Source: Anisus vortex
Lineage: Eukaryota > Mollusca > Gastropoda > Planorbidae
Direction of reading: 5' to 3'
NCBI GenBank assembly: GCA_949126835.1
Contig: OX421497.1
Span: forward strand, 27,352,242-27,416,241
Length of the DNA stretch: 64,000 nt
Each line of letters opens with the position of its first letter. Positions within the stretch are counted from its first letter, which is position 1. This document shows positions 55,351 to 64,000 of the stretch, in pieces. Made by a program: the position numbers and the translations under genes. Under the pieces are notes generated by a model that saw only the letters and a list, made by a program, of their open reading frames with translations, searched no databases and had not been told where the DNA came from.

Positions 55351-55979
55351 TCTAAGATTTGTTATTCTATTGTTCTCTGTCCACAACTCTTTCACAGCTT
55401 AAAGTTTTCCATCTTGCCGTACCACTGTATTTTCAATAAAGGCAACACCAGCATTAATGAGACTCAAATTATTTTAGATTTAGACCTAGAGACTGAAGAG
55501 TTTGTGGATGATTTAGTTCTCGGCTAATTTGAGTCTATGTTAAAACAAAGCAATGATATAATAAAAATCAATCAGGAATAGCTCTGAAAAACACAGATTT
55601 ATTGGTTGTTTATTGATGTGTATAATATGTTTTCCAATTATTAATGTTATGTCTGCATGTGTATGAATGTACTGGACGATCTCTATGTTTAATATACTCA
55701 ACTGGTTTCACTAAGGGCACCTTTGTGGTTGCACTAAGGTCAGGTGATTGCACTTAGGGCTAAGCACTGGTTGCGAGATGGGCAGGTGGCTGCTTGCCCG
55801 GCTAAATAGACCCAACCATTTTCCCCTGTTATTTTGCTAGCCGTCTGCTAGAACAGCTCCAAACAATGTAAAGTCAGAGATTTAACTATTTGCCCTCTAA
55901 GCAACCACACATTTGTTCCCTTCTCTTAGTATAAAGTTATGAGCATTTGCCCACAAGTGGTTGCTATGAAAATGTATAA

Positions 55980-56520
55980 AATATAGTTGAAAGTTATATA
56001 AATATTATATGACTGGACAATTAATATGTAAATATTCAAACATTAAATTAACTACCTAGGCCCTACTATGTATAATTACTAAGTAAATCTACCGCTCTAC
56101 TGGTAATCATTTTAGCCTACTATGGTAACTGGTATCTATCATTTGTCTAATTACATTAAAGAAAATCTCAGGTGCTAGAAATTATTTCTTGACAAGATTA
56201 ATGTATTTTTAGACATTAACCATTATTGTGAAATTTCATTGATGAACATTTTTATCTGTAATAAATGATCAAAAACAAAGATCATAATCACAACCTTGTT
56301 AATTTTTATAATTAAATATAAAACGCTTATCGATTTACTCTATACAAGTTCCTTTGCTTTTGGCCTTGTTCTTGCTAGGGCACTAAATAAATTGTCTTAT
56401 AAAAATATAGAAGAACGGGTTTACTTTCAGGCTGTTGGCATGCTGAATGATTTAGAAATCCTACTTGGCACACTATTAGCAAAAGGTTGCCGACAAAAGG
56501 TCAAAGAGTAAAGTAGGCCT
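55980..56520. other. AT-rich sequence without a visible gene
   Basis: A 71-codon frame at 56296-56511 was examined and matches nothing recognisable. Confidence 0.5.
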
Positions 56521-56524
56521 AGTA

Positions 56525-57340
56525 ATGGAGTCAGCTCCAGGAGCCTTGCCGCTTGACAGGAGATCAATGGCCTTTTTTGTTTCCACCTCTACATGCGCAA
56601 TGGAAATCGGCAAGCATGCGACAACCACAGGGGGATATCCCTTCTGTGCACCGCAGGCAAAATCCTTGCAAGGATACTCTTAAACAGACTTACAGCTCAC
56701 CTCAACCAGGGTCTATTGCCTGAAAGCCAGTGCGTTTCAGGAAGAAGAGAGGAACCATTGACATGATTTTCGCTGCCCGCCAAATGCAAGAGAAAAAAAT
56801 GCCAGGAACAACATGTACCTCTCTACGCCACTTTTGTAGACCTGACTAAGGCATTCGACACAGTTAGTCGCGAGGGAATCTGGACAATCATGGCCAAATT
56901 TGAATGCCCAGACACCTTCATCGAAATGGTCAGGCAACTCCACGACGGCATGCTCGCCAGAGTTAAAGACCAGGGCAGCTTTACAGAACCCTTCCAGGTT
57001 ACAAATGGCGTAAAGCAGGGATATGTCTTGTCCCCTATACCCTTTAGCCTCATGTTCTCAGCCGTGCTTTTGGATACATTCAAAGACAGTGATGTAGGGA
57101 TCAAACTCCGGTACCGCTTTGATCGTAAGCTGTTCAATCTGAGGAGACTGCAGGCCAAATCTATGACCCGCATTGATAGCCTAAACGGAGGCAGACATGC
57201 AGCGCAGTATGTATCTGTTCTCAGCGGCAAGCACCAACTTCGGCTTAACTATCTCATCCAAGAAAACGAAGGTTTTGCACCAGACTGCTCCTGGATGCAA
57301 GCACACTGAACCTTCCATCACTGTAAATGGACTAATGCTA
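56525..57340 (+). pseudogene. 5'-truncated LINE-B relative
   Basis: Frames give 'FVDLTKAFDTVSREGIWTIM', then 'VTNGVKQGYVLSPIPFSLMF' and 'YRFDRKLFNLRRLQAKS', the same RT blocks as LINE-B at 35390-35720. The catalytic FADD segment is missing: 'QAKSMTRIDSLNGG' leads directly to a frame with 'STNFGLTISSKKTKVLHQTA'. A short deletion therefore removed the active site. The sequence stops at about 57340, where the opposite-strand LINE begins. Confidence 0.8.
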
Positions 57341-57348
57341 AATAATGT

Positions 57349-59335
57349 TGCTTACTTTTACTTACTTATGCCTACTATCCCTCTCGGGGCAAAGGCCACC
57401 AACAAGGGCTCTCCAGCCATCCCGGTCCCGAGCGAGTCTTTCCAACTGTTCCCATGAATGGCCTGTTCTCTTGACGTCTGCATCCAGGTCTCGGCTCCAG
57501 CTGTTACGGGGTCGGCCTCTCTTCCTATTTCCTTTGGGGTTCCACAATAGGGACTGTCTGGTGATGTTGGATGCTGGTTTTCGGAGTGTGTGCCCCAACC
57601 ATCTCCATCTTTTTTGCATGATCTCCAGATCGGCTGCCTGTTGACCTGTGCGACTCCAGAGCTCATCATTACTGATCATGTCCGGCCAGCGTATATGCAA
57701 AATCCTCCTGAGACATGAGTTTATGAAAGTCTGGATCTTCTTGGTGTTAGTAGCTGTGGTTCTCCAAGTCTCTGCACCATAGAGTAAGACAGACTTCACG
57801 TTTGAGTTGAAGATCTTGAACTTTGTTTTCAGGAATATTTCTCTTGAGCTCCAGATATTCTTAAGTTGGAGGAAGGCTGTCCTGGCCTTGCAAATTCTTG
57901 CCCTTACATCGGCAAAGGATCCATCCTTCTTATTGACGATGCTGCCTAGATAGGTGAATTCTGCAATTTCCTATAGCGCTTCACCATTGAGAGTGATAGG
58001 CGATGTGTTTTCTGCGTTGACCTTAAGGAACTTCGTTTTCCCTTTGTGGATGTTGAGGCCAAGGCGAGTGGAGTTTTCTGTCACGATGTCGGTCTTTTCC
58101 TGCATCTGTTGCTGAGTATGTGCGAGTAATGCCAGGTCATCCGCAAAATCTAGATCGTCTAGTTGTGACCATAGCGTCCACTGAATGCCATTATGCTTAT
58201 CTCATGTTGATGTCCTCATGACCCAGTCTATCGCTAGCAGAAACAGAAATGGCGACAGTAAACAGCCTTGTCTCACCCCTGTCCGAACTTGGAATGCCTC
58301 TGTTGGGTGGCCTCCGTTGATCACTCTGCATTTCAATCCTTCATAAGAATTCTTAATTATAGAGGTAATTTTTGTAGGGACCCCATAGTGTCTTAGCAGC
58401 CTCCAAAGTGATTCCCTGTCTACGCTGTCAAAAACCTTTTCATAGTCAATAAAGTTGACATATAGGGGGTAATTCCACTCGAGCGACTGCTCCAGGATGA
58501 TGCGCAGTGTGGCTATTTGGTCAGTGCAGGATATATCCTTGCGGAACCCAGCTTGTTGATCTCGCAGCTTCGTATCAACAGCATCCTGCATTCTGCCAAG
58601 CAGAATCCTGTTGAACACCTTTCCTGGGTTTGATAGTAGGGTAATTCCTTTATAGTTAGAGCAGGAGCTCAAGTTTCCTTTCTTATGGAGTTTAATGAGT
58701 AGTCCCTCTTTCCACTCTGTTGGGACTTGCTCCTCTTCCCAGATCTTTTGGAAGAGGGGGTGTAAGAGCTCTACTGTAGTCTCCACGTCCGCTTTCAATG
58801 CCTCCGCAGGGATATCATCTGGTCCAGGTGCTTTGCCGCTTTTAAGCTTCTAGATGGCTTGGCGTATTTCTTCCTTTGTAGGTGCATTGCAGTCTATCGG
58901 CAGGTCTATGTCTGCTGGCTGGATATCAGGTGGGTCTGGTGGAGCTGGCTTGTTGAGTAGCTCTTCAAAGTATTCCACCCATCTTCTCTTTTGTCCTTCG
59001 TCATCGATTATCTGCTTTTCTTCTTTATCTTTCACCGGTCTTTCAGGTTTACTAAACTTCCCAGATAACTTCTTGGTGATGGTATACAAGTCTTTCATAT
59101 TTCCATTTCTGACTGCTTCCTCCGCTTCTGCAGCAAGAGCATCTGCATAATTCTTTTTGTCAGCTTTGATGCTCTTCTTTACACTCTTGTCTGCTTGTGT
59201 GTATTGTTCCTGTGCTTTGGCCTTCTCTGCACGTGTCCGGCTGTTGTTTAGTACTGCCTTCATTTCTCTTCTCTGTTCTATTTTCTTCAGGGAGACCGTT
59301 GAGATCCATTCCTTGTGGTTGCGTTTCTGTGGGCC
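57349..59335 (-). pseudogene. 5'-truncated LINE-D, one frame with three stops
   Basis: From 59330 to 57362 the minus strand keeps one reading frame of about 650 codons, with only three stops: near 58850, at 58202-58204, and TAG at 57971-57973. It starts after the endonuclease, with a charged 'KKSIKADKKNYADALAAEAE' region. RT blocks follow: 'KSGKAPGPDDIPAEALKAD', 'NYKGITLLSNPGKVFNRI', 'QQAGFRKDISCTDQIATLR', 'GVRQGCLLSPFLFLLAIDW' and catalytic 'FADDLALLAHT'. The C-terminus has 'YGAETWRTT', 'RWRWLGHTLRKPASNIT' and 'KRGRPRNSWSRDLDADV', ending 'GLCPERDSRHK'. A TAAGTAAGTAAAAGTAAG tail lies at 57346-57367. The lack of frameshifts marks it as young. Confidence 0.92.
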
Positions 59336-59738
59336 CAATATATATAAAACAATATATTTTATTACAATTTTAAGAAATGTATATAGTTTCACTATGAATA
59401 TTTTTTTTTCTATCTCTGGAATTTATTTTATTTGTGTGCATAAAAAAATTGTAGACTTTTTTATATGAAACTTATGAATAGTTATAATTTGCTTACACAG
59501 TTTTCCCAGACCAAACAAATGTGACTTAATGTCTCATTTAATTACTATTTGATTTAGCTTTTTCTTTATGTTTCATTGTTTTGATGTAGTAGTTAAATTG
59601 TTCGTTTAAATTACTGGTAAATATATGCTAATTTTAATTTACCCGTAAAGATAAACTTATCTTAAATTGTATTTAACTATGGTTGGTTATATTGCTTACC
59701 ATAAGAATTTGAGAGTCATAAAGTTCAATATTAAGCTT
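59336..59738. other. AT-rich sequence without a visible gene
   Basis: Nothing recognised. Confidence 0.55.
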
Positions 59739-60082
59739 ATATCATCGTTGTCAGGCGAAAACCGGCCAAGTCCAAATTAGGTAATTTTTCAGGAGAAGCA
59801 TAAAACTGCATAGATCCAGTAAACCATAGGTTCTCAACGGGGGCGATATCGCCCCCCAGGGGGCGGTGAAGAGGTATTGGGGGGCGCTGACGATCCCGGG
59901 GCGATAGGGGGGGCGATGAAGGCAAATGGGCGGTGCAAACCTTCTTTAAATAATGTTAACAGATTTACACTTTAAATTTTAAAAAAATAAAGGACTTAAT
60001 AATTATAACAGTAATATTTAGCTTGGTGAGTCAATAGCAGAACAGTCGATTAAAATTAATAGACTGATCCGCTAATGACATA

Positions 60083-60364
60083 TTGCCACAGTGTAATTAT
60101 GACGTAGATAGCTCAGAACAGAAATGGTTGGAAGGTACCCTACACACCGGTACAAATGCTGCCAGAGGGCAAATTTCCCTTATCGCGGAGGCTAAAATAG
60201 CAGCGAAGAAAAAAAAACACAGGCTGCCCCTGCCCAACTCCAACGGTCCTGCTTTCCAATGCCAGAGATGCGACAGTTTTTCTCTCAAGGATAGGTCTCC
60301 ACAGACACAGCTAATGATGCGACACTGTCAAAATATAAAGGGCGGAAATAAAATTGTCTTCTGA
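60083..60364 (+). other. 94-codon frame, possibly a LINE C-terminus
   Basis: This frame is rich in Lys/Ala and includes 'ARGQISLIAEAKIAAKKKKH' and then 'FQCQRCDSFSLKD' and 'MMRHCQN'. It resembles the C-terminal finger seen at the end of LINE-B-type polyproteins, with a weak match. It could equally be chance or part of the hAT-3 N-terminal zinc finger region. Confidence 0.35.
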
Positions 60365-60954
60365 TTTAGGGTTGTTAAACGAAAACCGGAATACCGATTT
60401 TTTGGGGAGGGGGAACCGAAATCCGCTTTTAAACCGGTTTTATACAACCGAAAACCGGTTTTGAAGAAAAAACAGTTTTAACATCAATACTTCTGATGCT
60501 ATGGAGCCAATGAATTGTGACGTAAAAGTTCTTCAAAGTCGTATATGGGCTTAACCTAGATTTATTACTGTATTTACATTATTTTCCGAGAATGGCAAAA
60601 AGGATGGGGCGTTATATTGTGGATGAAATGTGACGTAGAACACATATGCTGCTAAATAACTAACATACTGATTAGAAATAGGAATCGCGCTGATTTTTTA
60701 AAGTAGCGGCTCGATTAAGTACTAATGGACCCTTCCTTAGCATCGTCATGTAAAGTCTGGAGCGAGCGTAAGCTAGCTACTTGTAGGCCCGCTATTCATG
60801 AACTAACTGCACTTGTCTCAAGAATTCTCTCTATGAAGTCATACATTAAAAGAAAGCCCGTGTCCGTCTCTGCATCGCTGAATGACCATTACTAAATGAC
60901 ACATAGTCTACCTGCGAGCGTGCGTCAAATAGCTAGCGACCTATTCTGTGGGTG

Positions 60955-61413
60955 ACACTACTGTACCCATGGGTCTCAAAGGCTGGCGTAGTGTGTAGAC
61001 CGTCGATACGTTCCCGTTAAGAATACACCGGCGGGCGAACGCATGGGGGACAGCTCCCACAGCGGGTCCGAAACACATTGCACTGCCGAGAGGATACGGA
61101 GTCTCGGTGGGGAGGAAACAATGGACCCTACAACCCCGTCTCGAGAACCACCCGGTGCCTGGATGTCTGTACCTGTAGTATAGGATTTGTGCTACCGGGT
61201 GACAGTGCAGTTTTACGGGCGAGCCACCACGATAATGATCCTTAGGGGAACCGCAGTGGGCAACCTAGCTGCGGAATCCTCACTGTTACATGGCACGCCA
61301 CGCCTTTGGTGTCGTGGGGTGGCTTCAGCACGGACAGAGCTGAGCTCAAACCTATCGTTATGCCCTGGACAAAAGAGCCCTTTGGACTCGTCCGTTTCTT
61401 TTTTAAAGAGACC
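60955..61413 (-). repeat. GC-rich repeat family A, inverted copy
   Basis: The reverse complement of the block at 23504-23990, about 80-85% alike by eye. It begins at GGTCTCTTTAAAAAAG on the minus strand and ends around the inverted CCCATGGGTACAG. It sits inside hAT-3, immediately before the surviving transposase coding part, so it inserted there. Confidence 0.8.
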
Positions 61414-62290
61414 TTTAACTCTGTCCATTGTGTAATTCACAGGCAACATTTAGTTGCTAAAAATCTCAGCGATCGTCTGCATCAGTTTCTTCGATATGTA
61501 ATAACTGCAGTAAACAAAATCAGAAGCAATGCATTCAACGAGAGAGTAGTATTTAACTGTGTATTGAGAATGAGGAAGACTTTAATCGTTTGCTACTGGA
61601 CGCTGGTTATCAAAGGTGCCTGTTTAAAAAGATTTTATGGGGTCTTTAACTTAGTGTTGGAGTTTCTAGAGAGAAAATCTTTTAAAAAAAGGAAAAACAA
61701 TATCGCATATTTAACAGATTGATTTAATTCAATTGCTGGGAGATGACCTCAATTTGATCAAAACAAAAAGTGTCATTTCGGCATTTATGTAAAAACTTCA
61801 ATTGATCAAACAAAACTTTGGACGTGGAGAATTTTATCAGTTTTCCAATCTTGCATCTGTAGAAAAAACTGAAGACATTCTCATTTAGTGTGATCACCTC
61901 GACGCACTTACTAACGCTTTCCACAGTCGATTTCAAGACATTATTAACATAAAAATACATGATTGGGTTTTGGACTTTTTTCTAATAGTAAAGAATTACA
62001 ATCAGGCCTAACTACACAACTGCAAGTGGCATTGATTGAATTAGCAACCAATGAAGAACTCAAATTGAAATTTGTTAGAAAAAGCTATCACGACTTTTGG
62101 CTGCAAAAACGAACATCCGTTTTTCCAGGACTGTAGGCTTTGGTAAAGCCTTTATTTTTTATTGCATTTCCATTTTCCTATTGAGTAGAGCGAGGTTTTA
62201 GTGCTGCTACCACTTTGTTGTCAAAAAAAAAAAAAGAAGCAAGTTGCAAGTAGTGGAGCATGGAGACTTGAGGCTTTAGCTAACCAAAAT
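61414..62290 (+). pseudogene. hAT-3 transposase, ZBED5/SCAND3-like, broken
   Basis: The frame open from 61414 to 61722 reads 'HCVIHRQHLVAKNLSDRLHQ' and then 'VITAVNKIRSNAFNERV', a well-known block in ZBED5/SCAND3-like hAT transposases. 'KGACLKRFYGVFNLVLEFLE' and 'NNIAYLTD' follow in order. After a stop and frame changes come 'LIELATNEELKLKF' and 'YHDFWLQKRTSVFPGL', and the C-terminal 'IAFPFSY', stop, 'VERGFSAATTLLSKK', which holds the VERGFS dimerisation motif. The segment before 61414 is displaced by the family A repeat. Confidence 0.85.
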
Positions 62291-62776
62291 AGAACCTAAT
62301 ATTAACAACCTGCTGTCAACACACCAGGCGCAAGCTTCACACTAAAACTCAGTTTTAAAACCTCTTGTGTATATGTTTGTATATAAGTGTATTATCATTA
62401 GAAAAATTAAAACCATTCACAAAAAACTCTTCTTAACAATTGACTTTTACTTTAAAGCTCATCAAATAGAAAAATAGAAATTAAATAAATGCCATCATGC
62501 ATACATTTTTTACTAAAACATTTACTACGGGGGGGGGGGGGGCGGTGAACCCCAAAAAATTGTAAAAGGGGGCGGTGAGCTGAAAAAGGTTGAGAACCTA
62601 TGCAGTAAACGAATCAATGTAGCCCTTTTTATAAGAAATAAAATTGTAGCCAATCTATTGGACAATACTTCAAGATATTTGTAGACTTCATGTGGGATAT
62701 CCCAAGGAACATTTTTGGTAAAAAAAAAAATTGAAACTTTCAGACTTGGCCGGTTTTCGGCTGACAACGACGATAT

Positions 62777-63799
62777 GATAGTCATTTTGTTAATCAATAG
62801 AAATTTGTTGTTAAATGTAGCCTATATCTTTTATTCTAAAAATGTGTAATTAGTATAATTTTTAAGTGAAAGTTTATGTTTCTATGATTTAAAAAAAACA
62901 TTTTTTTTGTAGTGTATAATCACTGTATAATTCATATCTATGCATGTTACTGAATTTTGAGAGGAACATTTTTAAAATACAATCAACTATTTTTTGTAAA
63001 AATATTTTACTGATAAATTGAGAAAGAAAATAATAAAATTGATGCATATCATGAAATATCTGCTTTGTATTTTTGTGCTAATAAATGTATGTTTGTTGAT
63101 CATATAATTAATTAGATACAACCTGGATAGCAATGTTACTAAAATATTGGGTATGTCTTAGCTATAGCATATATTGGCATAATAATGGGTTGTAGCGTGG
63201 CGGGCACTCTACGTGGTTATTTGGCTCGTGTAGAGGCTGATTATTGCGATGTCACAGTGAAGTTTGGGTCTTAGAATTATTTATATTTTTGTCCGTTATC
63301 CCGCTTGGCTGGCGGGTGCTGTAAGCCTATTGAATAGAGTAGTGTAGACGCAATTTGCTTATCTTGACCAGTGGTCAGTAGCCGAGAGGGGGATCAAAGG
63401 GAGGGCTTGGCGAGGGTGGGGGGGGGGGGTTAGACTGTACATACAAGGGGGGTGTAAGTATCTTAAATATATACAAGGGCAGATAACTAAGTTTGTATAA
63501 TAATATAAGGAATATATATTGATACATGTACAACAGTTATAGGAAAGAGTAAGTACATTCATATACAAAAATAAAGATACAAGATACAAATACAGTCACA
63601 CATTCTTTATTCATTGGTGAGCACCGCAATGAGCCAGGATTAATTGTAGTTTATAGGTTGGAGCCATTGTGAATAAGTGCCATGGCACCAGATTGAGCGG
63701 TTGGCGCTTCTAGTGAGTTTACCACATGGGTAAATATGGATACAATATTGGTTATCTATTGATACAACATTGGGTAATTATTGGAAGTACTATATATAT
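62777..63799. other. AT-rich sequence with G-runs
   Basis: No gene recognised. There is a G-rich stretch at 63400-63430 with a run of more than ten G, and short frames only. Confidence 0.5.
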
Positions 63800-63859
63800 G
63801 GATTAATATTGGCACAATATTGGATTTAGGTTGTTCCAATATTGTACCAATATTAATCC
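63800..63859. repeat. 25-bp hairpin in an ATTGG/CCAAT-rich region
   Basis: The arms 63800-63824 and 63835-63859 are reverse complements with one mismatch around a 10-base loop. ATATTGG/CCAATAT motifs repeat through 63720-64000, mostly ATTGG before the loop and CCAAT after it, so the hairpin is the centre of a larger loose palindrome cut by the window end. Confidence 0.85.
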
Positions 63860-64000
63860 AATGGTAATCCAATATTTGTACAACATGGTCCCAATAATGT
63901 TACAATGGTTAGCCAATATTGTGCCAATCCCAAAACAATAGTTTGCCATGTAACATGCCCAATATTGCCCAAAGTATTAGCCAGTTAAATGCCAAGATTG

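Larger units (their letters stand above)
53530..55970 (+). mobile_element. pogo-like element remnant with GCAACCA motifs
   Basis: A DDE transposase fragment (54280-54740) lies between two zones full of GCAACCA/TGGTTGC motifs. On the left these are at about 53541, 53555, 53876, 53909 and 53926; on the right at about 55724, 55767, 55901 and 55957. CGCAACCAGT occurs in inverted orientation near 53540 and 55768. I infer an old Tc1/mariner-superfamily element with motif-rich subterminal regions. Exact ends and a TA duplication were not found. Confidence 0.45.
59825..62602 (+). mobile_element. Complete hAT DNA transposon (hAT-3)
   Basis: 2778 bp with CATAGGTTCTCAAC and its exact reverse complement at the ends, flanked by an identical 8-bp duplication CAGTAAAC (59817-59824 and 62603-62610). 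G-rich GGGGGCGGTGA motifs lie next to both ends. It carries a decayed ZBED5/SCAND3-like transposase. It also contains a GC-rich repeat of family A and an AACCGGTTTT-rich patch at 60380-60470. Confidence 0.9.
59739..62776. mobile_element. MITE split by a hAT insertion
   Basis: The left arm starts ATATCATCGTTGTCAGGCG and continues AAAACCGGCCAAGTC. The right arm ends with the inverse of ATATCGTCGTTGTCAGCCG plus the same AAAACCGGCCAAGTC. Removing the inner hAT element and one target duplication leaves a MITE of about 250 bp with inverted repeats of some 34 bp. No target duplication was recognised outside. Confidence 0.75.

Overview
This is an AT-rich invertebrate nuclear window made almost entirely of transposable-element sequence, much of it nested. 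Nothing bacterial or viral is seen: no operons, ribosome-binding sites or tRNA/rRNA genes. Eukaryotic marks include spliced genes with GT/AG introns, tRNA-derived SINEs, hAT, piggyBac and pogo-like DNA transposons, non-LTR retrotransposons and a complete Gypsy LTR retrotransposon. The mix, and the look of the SINE and LINE tails, suggest a mollusc, most likely a gastropod. That assignment is inference from family resemblance and is not proven here.

Layout. 1-7.3 kb is one copy of a composite repeat: a 68-bp tandem array, a degraded non-LTR reverse transcriptase (RT) with an RNase H-like tail, then a 28-bp tandem array and a shared flank. It is broken by a small MITE, a 2.1-kb hAT element (8-bp target duplication) and a 320-bp hAT MITE. 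7.4-8.7 kb holds a minisatellite and a decayed ZMYM1/DUF4371-like transposase. 9.5-12.3 kb is a piggyBac element whose transposase keeps an in-phase intron. 12.3-22.9 kb is a minus-strand Gypsy element with unusually long (2.55 kb) and very similar LTRs, a tRNA-Leu primer site, gag, an A-tract -1 frameshift site and a full 1279-codon pol. 22.9-33 kb is mostly AT-rich remnants, with a GC-rich repeat, a tiny piggyBac-like MITE, hAT pieces, a 1-kb inverted-repeat element rich in TGGCC motifs, a THAP-like fragment and a two-finger C2H2 exon. 33.4-36.8 kb is an APE-type LINE with frameshifts. 38-39.4 kb holds more LINE pieces and a SINE.

39.5-43.9 kb is the most gene-like part. Three small minus-strand exons join in phase and would encode a secreted peptide: a signal peptide, then a Thr/Pro-rich linker, then a cysteine-rich module. 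44.2-48.4 kb is the second copy of the composite repeat, with the opposite balance of tandem arrays and a LINE inserted in it. 49.7-56 kb holds LINE scraps, a second complete hAT element (51.1-53.1 kb) and a pogo-like remnant. 56.5-59.3 kb has two head-to-head LINE fragments. 59.7-62.8 kb is a three-level nest: a MITE holding a hAT element that holds a GC-rich repeat. The window ends with a CCAAT/ATTGG-rich palindromic region.

Function. Apart from the small secreted-peptide gene, and perhaps the C2H2 and THAP pieces, no host gene is visible. The Gypsy element is the youngest large insertion. Most other transposase and RT frames carry stops or frameshifts and are probably inactive.
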